Source: Korobacter sp963703075 (lineage in GTDB: Bacteria > Acidobacteriota > Terriglobia > Terriglobales > Acidobacteriaceae). From it: a DNA stretch of 64,000 nucleotides. Below, piece by piece: positions 45,801 through 53,617 of this stretch; position 1 is the stretch's first letter, and every line of letters starts with the position of its first letter. The notes under the pieces were generated by a model. It worked only from the letters and a program-made list of their open reading frames with translations. It was not told the DNA's origin and did not search any database. Position numbers and translations under genes: made by a program. The stretch spans positions 1,984,001 to 2,048,000 of the forward strand of contig OY969786.1 in assembly GCA_963703075.1 (NCBI GenBank), given 5' to 3'.

Positions 45801-46007
45801 CTGATGACCTCGCTGGCCACCATTTTAGGGCTGATCCCGATGGCGCTGGCGCTGGAAGCAGGCAGTGAACAGTATGCTCCGCTCGCCCGCGCCATCATTG
45901 GGGGACTCACGGTGTCGGTTGTGGTCACCGTGTTCCTCGTACCCGCAGCGTATCTCGTGATTCATCGCAAGGAAGAGAACCGTCCGAATGCGGAGGTGCA
46001 GGCTTGA
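42861..46007 (+). CDS. RND family efflux transporter permease (AcrB/HAE1-like)
   Basis: 1048 residues with the usual plan of helix 1, large periplasmic loop, helices 2-7, second loop, helices 8-12. N-terminus FAIKYPFFILMLCLGIVVVG; TTVARMPVDLFPQIQIPVVVV. In helix 4 the sequence is LSRLIDNSVVVLENIFRHLEEG. The Asp pair that relays protons in AcrB is therefore Asp-Asn here, a change seen in some RND subgroups. Substrate may be drugs, lipids or siderophores; none is indicated. Its stop overlaps the start of the outer-membrane channel gene. Confidence 0.95.
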   Translation: MPSFAIKYPFFILMLCLGIVVVGVTTVARMPVDLFPQIQIPVVVVATFYSGMPPQQIEADITDTFERFFTLGSNIDHIESRSLTGVSLIKVYFQPGTDADAAVSEIANLAMADLRRLPQGTLPPVVLKFDASSLPVCLVTLKGQGLNETQLHDLGQFNVRNQIANVPGASVPQPFGGKYRQVQFYVDPVKLEAAQLSPMDVVRAVNDANKILPAGDVRIGPRDYNIYSNSQLPDIQAMNDVPLKAIGNNVLRFGDVGHAEDSSAIQYNIVRVDGQKSVYLPILKQGGNSNTIQIVNGVRDRIHHLLDVPSSLVSTVVFDQSAYVKTAVANVLREGGIGLVLTAIMILVFLGSVRGTISVLLSIPISCLAAFLLLNAAGSTINTMVLGGLALVLSRLIDNSVVVLENIFRHLEEGEEPAIAAEKGGQEVQLAVLAATFTTAIVFFPVMLLYGVSRYLFIALALGVVLALAASYLVAMTLVPLFCARFIKSAHGHAGGDHELSWFDKFVRGFNRKYDQMLMRYDQAVDRALTRPVFTIVVIMASFVVSLALFPLMGLAFFPRTDPGQFVINVKAPTGSRLETTNQFIASVENEIRQVIPKDDLQMIVSNIGLTPDLSSIYTSNSGQHTAFVQVSLTKEHKESSFVYMDRVRRKLAADLPEISTFFQTGGLVDSVVNQGMPAPIDIQVSGNNQHDAYDVARELAVKLRQNHDVSDILIPQDLDYPGLQLDVRREMAARLGLTASDVVQNVVTALTSNGMIAPSYWVDPKNGNNYFLTVQYSNRTIASMTMEDFKQIPLHAPNNSKPTMLENLADIKIINTPTEVDHYQLFRVIDLYVSPRGQDLGKLGNEVDKMIAGTKLPPNTRVQLRGSVESMRQSFLSFGIGLTLSIVLVYLILMAQFASFIDPFIILLAIPSGITGVIVFLLITHTTLNVMSLMGLIMMTGIVVSNSILIVDVTRNYRREGMTIRDAVALACRVRLRPILMTSLATILGLIPMALALEAGSEQYAPLARAIIGGLTVSVVVTVFLVPAAYLVIHRKEENRPNAEVQA

Positions 46008-47377
46008 TCCGCACAGCGGGTTCTCTCTCACTCTGCGTTTGGCTCATGGGCACACTGATGGCGGCGCAAACGCCCACTACGCAGACAACGCCGCCAGGAA
46101 CGCAAGCGCCGCCGCCCGCAGTACAGCTTCCTGCCAGTGGAACGACCAGTCGCCTCACTCTGCAAGATGCGGAGGCCCTCGCGGTCCGGAACAATCCTCA
46201 GATCTCGATCTTCCGGTTGCTGTCGCTGGCGGCGAACCAGGTTACGCGCGAACAGAGGTCCGCCTATTACCCAAATATCTATGGCAGCCTCACTGGCGTT
46301 GATGCGAACGAGGGCTCGCGCATTGCGGCCGGAACCCTGAATAATCCCGTTCTTTATGAACGCGCTGCGGCTGGCGTTACCCTGTCACAATTGGTCACCG
46401 ATTTCGGCCGCACCCACAACCTTGTCGCCGCGGCTGCACTGCGAGCAAAAGCCGCGAACATGAATGCCGTTGCCACCGCCGACCAGATTCGGCTCACGGT
46501 CGACGAATCGTTTTACAACGCACTCCAGGCCCTCGCCGTGCAGAAAGTCGCGGAGCAGACTGTATCGGCGCGCCAGCTCGTGTCCGATCAGATCACGACG
46601 TTGTTCAAGAACAAGCTCCGCTCCGAGCTCGACGTGAGCTTTGCCGACACAAACCTGGCGCAGTCGAAGCTCTTCCTGCTGGATGCCCAGAACAATTTCC
46701 AGGCAGCTCTTTCCGGCCTTTCCGAAATCCTGGGATTCTCATCGCAACAAACCTTTGAATTAGTCGATATCAATGCCCCGCTAACGGCTCCTCCCGACTC
46801 AGTGGCGCAACTGGAGACGCAGGCGTTCAGCAACCGTCCCGAAATCGCCTCCCAGAGCTTCGAATACGAAGCAGCGCAGCGGTTTCAGAAAGCCGAACGC
46901 GATCTTCTGCTGCCGAGTGTGGATGCTCTCGGCGTTGCCGGACGCGTCCCCTACAGTGCAACGATCAACGGGGTGTCACCTTTTACGAATTGGTATGGAG
47001 CGATCGGTGTGAACGTCAATGTCCCGATCTTCAACGGCTTCCTCTATCCCGCCCGTTCGCGGGAGGCGTCACTGCGGGCGCAGGCGCAACAGGAGCAACT
47101 CCGAGATCTGAAAGACCGCATCGCTAACGACGTTCGCACCAGCTGGCTGAATGCGATCACCGCGTATAACCGTATAGGGGTTTCGCAACAGTTCCTGAAG
47201 CAAGCCAACTTGGCGATCGATCTCTCGCAGACCCGCTACAACCTCGGCCTGAGCTCCATCGTAGAGTTAAGCCAGGCGCAGCTTCAGCAGACGCAGGCAC
47301 AGATCCAGTTCGCCTCTGCGCAATACCAGTACCGCATTGCGCAATCTGTTCTGCGCTTCCAGATCGCAGCGCCGTGA
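46004..47377 (+). CDS. TolC-family outer-membrane efflux protein
   Basis: 457 residues from a TTG at 46004 that overlaps the pump stop (TTGA) and has GGAGG seven bases upstream. Signal peptide, then Pro/Thr-rich linker, then two OEP repeats: LTLQDAEALAVRNNPQI and SVDALGVAGRVPYSATI, with NVNVPIFNGFLYPARSREAS and ARYNLGLSS-like RYNLGLSSIVELSQAQLQQTQAQ. Trimeric channel for the RND pump. Convergent with the esterase gene, eight bases between stops. Confidence 0.95.
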   Translation: MIRTAGSLSLCVWLMGTLMAAQTPTTQTTPPGTQAPPPAVQLPASGTTSRLTLQDAEALAVRNNPQISIFRLLSLAANQVTREQRSAYYPNIYGSLTGVDANEGSRIAAGTLNNPVLYERAAAGVTLSQLVTDFGRTHNLVAAAALRAKAANMNAVATADQIRLTVDESFYNALQALAVQKVAEQTVSARQLVSDQITTLFKNKLRSELDVSFADTNLAQSKLFLLDAQNNFQAALSGLSEILGFSSQQTFELVDINAPLTAPPDSVAQLETQAFSNRPEIASQSFEYEAAQRFQKAERDLLLPSVDALGVAGRVPYSATINGVSPFTNWYGAIGVNVNVPIFNGFLYPARSREASLRAQAQQEQLRDLKDRIANDVRTSWLNAITAYNRIGVSQQFLKQANLAIDLSQTRYNLGLSSIVELSQAQLQQTQAQIQFASAQYQYRIAQSVLRFQIAAP

Positions 47378-47385
47378 GCACCGGC

Positions 47386-48906
47386 TCAGTGGTAGAGGGC
47401 CAGCTTTGCTTCAAAAGGAGATGCCGGCAGACCTGCTTGGTTAAAGAAGGTACATTCCGGGCTGTTCTCCCATGCATATCGAATTGTCGTCGCATCTTCC
47501 ACCCCGGAACTCGATACGACGATTGTCGAACCGTCGATCTGAGCCGCGGCGGGCACGAACCGGCGATCATTTCCTGCGATCAAAAAGCCGCATACGCCCT
47601 TGGCTCCCGGCCGTAAGGCTGTCGCATGATCGAACCACAGTCGTAACCCTTTGTCTTCGCGTGTTACCTGGCGCAACAACGGTCCCGCGTACTCGACGCG
47701 CTCGCCATAACTGAGCGCGCGTGCAGCCAGGGCCAGGCGTAGGCCGACATCGAGCTTATCAGTGGGATGTACGTCCTCGGGATTGCCGATATCGATGGTC
47801 ACAGCCATCGCGGTGTTCGTGAGTCCAAGTGCCTGCCGCTGTGCTTCGCGAACCGGGGCCCAATCTTCCAACGCGTCCGATTTAAAGCTGGATATCTGGA
47901 CGTACAGGAAGGGGAAGTCTCCGATTGCCCAATGATTGCGCCAGTCGCGGATCAGGGTCTCGAACAGTGTGCCGTAATGCGGCGCGCGCTCCAGCGCTGA
48001 ATTGCTCTCACCCTGGTACCAGATCACCCCACGAATGGCATAGGGCGTAAGCGGAGCAATCATCGCGTTGTAAAGCGCGGCCGGCTCCCAGCTATGCGGA
48101 TCGGGGTGCCATGCAAACAACTGCTCCGGCAGCCCCTTTGCGCGTGCGGCCTCCTGAAGTTCTTTCTCATGCGGTTCCATTGCTTCGGTTTCCGACAAGG
48201 CGTCCATCATATGAGCACGGTTGGCAAAGATCGGCATCAGGCCAGGATTGCTCGAAAGGCCATCGAGACTCGTCCATGCTTCCGCCACCGTTCCGCCCCA
48301 GCTGGATTCGATGATGCCGAGGGGCACTTTCTCACGCGCCGCAATCTCTTTTGCGAAGTAATACGCCACCGCCGAAAACCGGCGCACTGTGTCCGGCGTG
48401 CAAGGACTCCACTTCGCCGGCTTCGTCAAATCGCTGAGCGGATGCTGTGAATAATCCTTCGCGACGAGAAAGAGGTGCACCGTTGGCAGGTTGGCTCGTG
48501 GGATTGCTTCCGCCGCTTCCTTGGGCGTTCCGTTCCATCCCTCCATCGGAAATTCCATGTTCGACTGTCCCGAGGCTACCCAAACATCGCCTATGAGAAC
48601 GTCGTGCAAAACGACCTGGTTTTGGCCGCTGATCGCCAACTCATAGGGCCCACCTGCGGGTTCGGGCGCAAGATAGACGTGCCACTGCCCGAGAAAATCC
48701 GCCACCGTCGTTTTCGACTGGCGGACCAGCGCGACACTTACCTTCTCGCCGGGCGCGGCCTTTCCCCAAATGTGGATCGGCATGCCTCGCTGTAGCACCA
48801 CGCCATCAGAAAGAAGCACCGGGAGCGAGACATCGGCGAAGGCCGAAAGACCCGCGCAGAATGCGAGTACCACCACACCCAACCGTATGAGTTGCGAGAG
48901 TTTCAT
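47386..48906 (-). CDS. Sialate O-acetylesterase-like SGNH hydrolase
   Basis: 506 residues from the ATG at 48906 (GGAAGGA upstream), overlapping the ROK stop (ATGA). Signal peptide MKLSQLIRLGVVVLAFCAGLSAFA. Motifs: VWVASGQSNMEFPMEGW with the catalytic Ser, IIESSWGGTVAEAW, GVIWYQGESN, and IGNPEDVHPTDK with the catalytic Asp/His. Secreted esterase removing acetyl groups from glycans. In this mannosidase operon the substrate may be acetylated hemicellulose (for example acetyl-glucomannan) rather than sialate; this is inference. Confidence 0.92.
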   Translation of the reverse strand: MKLSQLIRLGVVVLAFCAGLSAFADVSLPVLLSDGVVLQRGMPIHIWGKAAPGEKVSVALVRQSKTTVADFLGQWHVYLAPEPAGGPYELAISGQNQVVLHDVLIGDVWVASGQSNMEFPMEGWNGTPKEAAEAIPRANLPTVHLFLVAKDYSQHPLSDLTKPAKWSPCTPDTVRRFSAVAYYFAKEIAAREKVPLGIIESSWGGTVAEAWTSLDGLSSNPGLMPIFANRAHMMDALSETEAMEPHEKELQEAARAKGLPEQLFAWHPDPHSWEPAALYNAMIAPLTPYAIRGVIWYQGESNSALERAPHYGTLFETLIRDWRNHWAIGDFPFLYVQISSFKSDALEDWAPVREAQRQALGLTNTAMAVTIDIGNPEDVHPTDKLDVGLRLALAARALSYGERVEYAGPLLRQVTREDKGLRLWFDHATALRPGAKGVCGFLIAGNDRRFVPAAAQIDGSTIVVSSSGVEDATTIRYAWENSPECTFFNQAGLPASPFEAKLALYH

Positions 48907-49790
48907 GAATCCTTCCCTGGTCCTCTCTCTAACTGCGTCCAATGCGCCGCCGCACCGTAGAGGGCTGCGTCTTCGAAAAGGGTGGAAACCTGCAATGTCC
49001 GCGAGCCGCCGAATTGGCGCGCGGTGCATGGAAGAAAGAGCTCTGCGCTGCGAGAAATAGCACCGCCGAAGATCACAGACGCCGGACGAAATTCGGCCGT
49101 CACCGAATGCAGGACGTTTCCCAGCATTTCCCCAAATTCTTCGAACACCCGTACCGCTACCGAATCGAGGGGACACGCCTCCGCAATTTCGCGGACGGAA
49201 ATCTGCCGGCCGGTGCGCTGTGCATACGCGCCCTGGATCGCGCGGGTGGAAATCGCGTCCTCCACGATTCCGCCTTTCCATGGCAAATTCCAGATCTCGC
49301 CCTCTTGCGGTACCCCTGGCCCACTCCGCGCGATCGCGCCGTCGATTGCGAAGGCCGAACCGACCCCAGTCCCGAGCGTGATGCCCACCGTGTTGCCAGA
49401 TTTCGCAGACGGAAGCTGCGTCAACTCGCCCAGCAGGAACGCGTCCGCGTCATTCACGAAACGAATCCGGCCAGCGTCCATGGCGAAGCGTGCGGCAAAT
49501 TCAGCCCGCAAGTTCTTGCCATGAAGGCAACCGAATTTGTGGGTCAGGTAACTGATTCCCTGGGCGTAATCGAAGGGCCCGGGGAAAGCAAAGCAGACGC
49601 CTTCGATCTCGCGATTCGCGTACTCGCTCTTGATATGCGCAGAGAGCTGATCGACGGTCGCGTAGAACTTCGCCTCGTCGCCACTGGAATCAACGGGCAC
49701 AGAAGCGCGCGACCGAAGGCTCGGTCCATCCGGATCGCAAAGTGCTCCTGCGATGTGGCTGCCACCAACGTCGAAGACAAGCAGTTGCAC
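48903..49790 (-). CDS. ROK family sugar kinase
   Basis: 295 residues from a GTG at 49790; a TTG at 49814 is an alternative that would overlap the GH2 stop. ATP-binding FDVGGSHIAGALCD, FAFPGPFDYAQG, FVNDADAFLLGEL and GITLGTGVGSAFAIDG support a ROK kinase. The zinc motif CxCGxxGC common in ROK proteins is missing, replaced by GEIWNLPWKGGIVEDAIS. Likely phosphorylates mannose, glucose or an amino sugar released by the linked hydrolase. Sits between the mannosidase and esterase genes. Confidence 0.88.
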   Translation of the reverse strand: MQLLVFDVGGSHIAGALCDPDGPSLRSRASVPVDSSGDEAKFYATVDQLSAHIKSEYANREIEGVCFAFPGPFDYAQGISYLTHKFGCLHGKNLRAEFAARFAMDAGRIRFVNDADAFLLGELTQLPSAKSGNTVGITLGTGVGSAFAIDGAIARSGPGVPQEGEIWNLPWKGGIVEDAISTRAIQGAYAQRTGRQISVREIAEACPLDSVAVRVFEEFGEMLGNVLHSVTAEFRPASVIFGGAISRSAELFLPCTARQFGGSRTLQVSTLFEDAALYGAAAHWTQLERGPGKDS

Positions 49791-49797
49791 GGTTATC

Positions 49798-52470
49798 TCA
49801 TTGCGCCGAGGCAACTACGGTTTTCCCGGAATCGCGTTCAGCGTCGACGATCGTCATCACCTGGACCGCTTGCCGAATCTGATCGGCCGTAGCTTTCCCC
49901 TTGACCGCAACCGTAACCTCTTCGCCCGGCAGAAGGTCGAAATAGTTATCTTCCGCCTGCACCTCGAGGTCGCCGAAGGACAGCGCTACGTGACGCGCCA
50001 GTGTGGATGACTTCACCGTGACCGTTACTTTGTCACCCTGCGTTCCCACGTTCACCTGGATGTTCGGCGAGGGTAGATTGAGATCCCGCGTGCGGGCGAA
50101 GAAAACTTCGTTTCGGCTAATCACCTTGCCGTCCTGCTGAAGGTCGTAGACAGCCACAACCGTCTTCGGATCGGCGTTTCCGAGAAGCTCCTGCTCCGCT
50201 TGCGTCTGGTAGATAGCGCTGGATTGCGCCGGCACATCGATGTCCGTCGATTTATCCGACAGCACCTTGCCTGCGAAGTCCATGAGCCGCACCCGCAGGG
50301 TGGCTTTGAACGGCTGCAGCTTATCGGAGATAACGTAAGTCTCGACTTTGCCGTCGTGGTCCCAGGGCGACACCAGCACATCGTCGTAGAAGCGGACCGT
50401 GTAGTACTGGAGCGCCTTCCACCGGCCGTAGTAATCGATACTCGACCACGAGGCCACCGGCCAGCAATCATTCAGCTGCCAGTAGAACTGCCCCATCGTT
50501 CGCGGCTTCATGCGTCGATAGTGCTCGGCCCCAACCTTGATCGCCTCCGCCTGCTGCACCTGGCTCATGTAGACGAACGATGCGAAATCCTTCGGCTCGC
50601 GATATTCACGGAGCATATACGTCAGGATGCGCTCGTTCCCTCCCGTATTCTTCTGGTGGTTGCGCATGACCGCGGAATTGATCTCGTAGTCGCTGGGCTG
50701 TGCAAAGCGGCGAATCGTGCTCATCTCCGGAAACGATTGGAACCCATATTCCGACATGAATCGCGGATGCTGCTTGGTGTAATCCTCAATCGGGTTCTGC
50801 GCGTGCCACACCGCCCAGTAATGCATGTCGCCGTCGTTCTGGTTATCCGGAGGCGCTTCGAAGTTCGCGCTCGGCGAACTCGGCCAGTACGGTGTTTCCG
50901 GCGCATATTCGCTCACCACGCTCTTAATTACATCGCGGAACAGCACCACGTAGTCCTGCCAGACCTGCTCACGTGTATCCGGCGGCACAGAATCTTTGAA
51001 AGCCTGGCGGTCGCCCCAATGCTTCCAGCCGGTTTCCATTTCGTTGTTGCCGCACCAAAGCACCACGCTCGGATGATTGCGCAGGCGCTTCACATTGTCG
51101 ATCGCCTCCTGCCGAACATTCTGCTGGAATTCGAGATCGCCGGGCACCATCGCGCCGCCGAACATGAATTCCTGCCAGACGAGGATCCCGAGTTCATCGC
51201 AAAGATCGTAGAAGTCGTCGCTCTCGTAGGCCCCACCGCCCCATTCGCGGACCATGTTCATGTGCGCGGCACGCGCCGCCAGCAGCATCGTGCGGTGGTC
51301 TTCGCGCGTCACCCGCGGTAAAAAACTGTCGAATGGAATCAGGTTCGCGCCCTTGGCGTAGACCGCAATCCCGTTCACGACGAATTCAAAGCTCTTGCCC
51401 CACTGGTCTGCCTGCCGTCGCAGCTCGATGGACCGAATGCCCGTAGTCACCTGGGTGTGATCTTCCAACTTGCCTGCCTTCACCGACGCGGAGAATTGGT
51501 AGCGGTCCTGCGCACCATATCCGGCGGGATACCAGAGGTTCGGATTCTCGAGCTTGAGCGGAATTTTGAAATGGTTGGTGCCCGGATAGAGCCTCTCGCG
51601 GCGCGTCTCGCTCACCGCATTCTTGCCGTGAAAGGCGCCGCTGACGGTGATGTCGGCAATCGTCTCCTGGGTGGCTTCGATGTCCATGTCGGCCGTCAAA
51701 CGCGCGACCTCTTTGCTGACCGCGGGCTGCGCAATGTGCAAATCGCCGATCCGCACGCCGTCCCAACTTTCCAACCGCACTGGCCGCCAGATACCCTCAG
51801 TTACGTAACGCGGCCCCCAATCCCATCCGTAGTGATAGGGCGCTTTGCGCGTGTAGGGGTCGGTGGGGATTCCCTCTTCCGCTCCGGTTTGCGCGGTATT
51901 GACCGAAGGAAGGTGATAGGGCAATCCGCGCAGCTTCGGCAGCCACGTCATCACCGGCGAATGGAAGATGACGCGCAACGTGTTGTCGCCCGCCTTCACA
52001 TTCTTCTTCACATCCACCCGCCAGGTGCGAAACATGTTGCCGGCATCCAAAACTTTCTGGTCGTTGACGAAGACCTCGGCGTAGGTATCGAGGCCATCAA
52101 AGACAAGTTCCACATGCTCCTGCGCGACCGTCGCCGCATCGGCCTGGAACTTGGTTTGATATTCCCAATCGGTCAGCCCAATCCATTGCAGCTCCGGCTC
52201 GTTGTTGCCGTAGAAGGGATCAGCGATGAGCTTGTTCTGCAGGAGATCGGTCTGCACCACCCCGGGCACGGTCGCCGGGTGCCATTCGAGCGCGGCGGCC
52301 AGCGATGGCTTCCCCACCGCGCGAAACTGCCAGCCGGTTTGAATCGGAGTCGCACGGACCGCGGCATGCGCAGCGACGCTCACCAGCATCGTGGCCAAAA
52401 TCGTCATGGAGAAAATCCATCGAGAATGCAAGCTGAAGTAACGAATGCCACCGATTATTGCACTGCGCAT
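49798..52470 (-). CDS. GH2-family beta-mannosidase
   Basis: 890 residues from the ATG at 52470 (GAGGGG five bases upstream). Signal sequence, then a sugar-binding jelly roll, Ig-like domain and TIM barrel. Key motifs: YGWDWGPRYVTEGIWRPV, VREWGGGAYESDDFYDLCDELGILVWQEFMF, LWCGNNEMETGW with the acid/base Glu, and PRFMSEYGFQSFP with the nucleophile Glu. It releases mannose from the non-reducing end of beta-mannosides. First gene of an operon with the ROK kinase and esterase. Confidence 0.94.
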   Translation of the reverse strand: MRSAIIGGIRYFSLHSRWIFSMTILATMLVSVAAHAAVRATPIQTGWQFRAVGKPSLAAALEWHPATVPGVVQTDLLQNKLIADPFYGNNEPELQWIGLTDWEYQTKFQADAATVAQEHVELVFDGLDTYAEVFVNDQKVLDAGNMFRTWRVDVKKNVKAGDNTLRVIFHSPVMTWLPKLRGLPYHLPSVNTAQTGAEEGIPTDPYTRKAPYHYGWDWGPRYVTEGIWRPVRLESWDGVRIGDLHIAQPAVSKEVARLTADMDIEATQETIADITVSGAFHGKNAVSETRRERLYPGTNHFKIPLKLENPNLWYPAGYGAQDRYQFSASVKAGKLEDHTQVTTGIRSIELRRQADQWGKSFEFVVNGIAVYAKGANLIPFDSFLPRVTREDHRTMLLAARAAHMNMVREWGGGAYESDDFYDLCDELGILVWQEFMFGGAMVPGDLEFQQNVRQEAIDNVKRLRNHPSVVLWCGNNEMETGWKHWGDRQAFKDSVPPDTREQVWQDYVVLFRDVIKSVVSEYAPETPYWPSSPSANFEAPPDNQNDGDMHYWAVWHAQNPIEDYTKQHPRFMSEYGFQSFPEMSTIRRFAQPSDYEINSAVMRNHQKNTGGNERILTYMLREYREPKDFASFVYMSQVQQAEAIKVGAEHYRRMKPRTMGQFYWQLNDCWPVASWSSIDYYGRWKALQYYTVRFYDDVLVSPWDHDGKVETYVISDKLQPFKATLRVRLMDFAGKVLSDKSTDIDVPAQSSAIYQTQAEQELLGNADPKTVVAVYDLQQDGKVISRNEVFFARTRDLNLPSPNIQVNVGTQGDKVTVTVKSSTLARHVALSFGDLEVQAEDNYFDLLPGEEVTVAVKGKATADQIRQAVQVMTIVDAERDSGKTVVASAQ

Positions 52471-52583
52471 ATGTCCCCTCTCGAGAAGCACTACCAGCTG
52501 CCCGGCAAACCCGTACATTCTACGCATCGGACGAGGTTGCGGTGAACCGCTGTAAAAAACCGGTTCTCTAGCCGCTTTTTTGA

Positions 52584-52612
52584 TTGACTTACAGTCTGAT
52601 GTGTCGTTTTAT
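52584..52612 (+). promoter_or_regulatory. Sigma-70-like promoter for the candidate small RNA
   Basis: -35 TTGACT at 52584-52589, a 17-bp spacer, and -10 TTTTAT at 52607-52612 (4 of 6 matches to TATAAT). It faces rightward, away from the mannosidase gene, and toward an intrinsic terminator 100 bases on. Confidence 0.5.
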
Positions 52613-52618
52613 GGCTGC

Positions 52619-52738
52619 ACATTCGTACTCGCACGTTGCCCCCAAGCATCGTGTGCAGCAAAAATCGATCTCACTCGACCACCGGGAAAGGAATCCAATT
52701 CCAATCCCGACCGGCCCGGCCTAGCCGGGCCATTTTTG
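52619..52738 (+). ncRNA. Candidate small RNA of about 120 nt
   Basis: No ORF fits. The stretch has a promoter-like sequence just upstream (52584-52612) and a strong terminator at its end. A 7-bp inverted repeat (GCTGCAC at 52614-52620, GTGCAGC at 52653-52659) would fold its 5' end if transcription begins a few bases earlier than the predicted +1. It does not match tRNA or SRP RNA by eye, and 6S RNA would be longer. It lies between two minus-strand genes and is convergent with the sugar isomerase gene. Confidence 0.4.
52713..52737 (+). terminator. Rho-independent terminator (rightward)
   Basis: Eight-bp stem GGCCCGGC / GCCGGGCC around a 3-base loop, then ATTTTT. The T-run is on the plus strand, although both flanking genes are on the minus strand. 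It therefore does not serve them as a normal downstream terminator. Confidence 0.72.
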
Positions 52739-52742
52739 CGAC

Positions 52743-53597
52743 TTAAGACAACAGTTTCTTCGCATTTTGAAAGCTCGTCGCGAGGCTTTCGTAGACAGGC
52801 TTGCTGATCTCATCCTGCTCCACGAAGTAATGCTCCACGCCGATCGCCCGCGCCGCCGCCGCGATTGCCTTGAAGTCGATGCGTCCAGTTCCTACTTCGG
52901 TGAAATGCTCCGCCGCTGTCTCGAGCTTCTGGGAAGTTGCTACCCCGCCCACGCGGTCCTTGATGTGGAGCATGCGCACCCGGCTGCCCAGCGACTTCAT
53001 CAGCGTTACCGGATCACTCCCCGCCTGCGTCACCCAGTAGCAATCCATCTCGAACCACACCAGCTTCGGATCGGTTTGTGCCACCAAGGTTTCGAAGCCT
53101 GTCGTATTCCCAAATTTCTGGAATTCGTAGTTGTGATTGTGGAAGGCGAAACGCAAGTTCGCTTTTTGCGCCTGCTCCCCCCATTGGTTGAACTTCTCTG
53201 CGGCCTGCTTGAATGGATCGAGCGAAGTGTTCTGCATCTTGGTCGGCAGCATGGGACAAACCATGTACCGCAAACCGAGGTTGTGCGCATACTCAAAAGA
53301 GCTCTCGACTTTCTCGTAGTCAAAGTGCCCGCTTGGCAGGCGCAGGCCGGCGTCCGCAATCATCCGCCGCAATTCCGGCGCGGGACGCGAATAGAGATTC
53401 CAGTACGTCTCGACCTCTTCATAGCCGATTTGCTTCACTTTTGCGAGCACGCCGGCCAAATCAGCTTGCGCCTGTTTACGCACGCTGTACAGTTGCAGCC
53501 CGATCGGCGTCGAGCCGTTTCCCCACGCCGAACGGGTAAGAGCCAAAGCGCCGCCAGCCGCCAACGAGGTCTTGAGAAAGTCACGACGCGTTGCCAT
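52743..53597 (-). CDS. Exported sugar phosphate isomerase/epimerase-like TIM barrel
   Basis: 284 residues. Tat-type signal (MATRRDFLKTSLAAGGALALTRSAWG) followed by an AP-endonuclease-2/xylose isomerase-like barrel: GLQLYSVRKQ, FAFHNHNYEF, WFEMDCYWVTQAG, RMLHIKDRVG and a late VEQDEI. Metal-binding His/Glu/Asp residues are present. The substrate, probably a sugar or sugar derivative, is unknown. It is 20 bases after the VOC gene on the same strand, so probably co-transcribed. Confidence 0.88.
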   Translation of the reverse strand: MATRRDFLKTSLAAGGALALTRSAWGNGSTPIGLQLYSVRKQAQADLAGVLAKVKQIGYEEVETYWNLYSRPAPELRRMIADAGLRLPSGHFDYEKVESSFEYAHNLGLRYMVCPMLPTKMQNTSLDPFKQAAEKFNQWGEQAQKANLRFAFHNHNYEFQKFGNTTGFETLVAQTDPKLVWFEMDCYWVTQAGSDPVTLMKSLGSRVRMLHIKDRVGGVATSQKLETAAEHFTEVGTGRIDFKAIAAAARAIGVEHYFVEQDEISKPVYESLATSFQNAKKLLS

Positions 53598-53617
53598 ACG
53601 AGCCCCTTAAACGAAAA

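Noticed and set aside
52540..52570. Inverted repeat GAACCG...CGGTTC upstream of the mannosidase gene as a LacI-type operator
   Set aside because: Short and imperfect; no LacI-family gene nearby and no second copy found.
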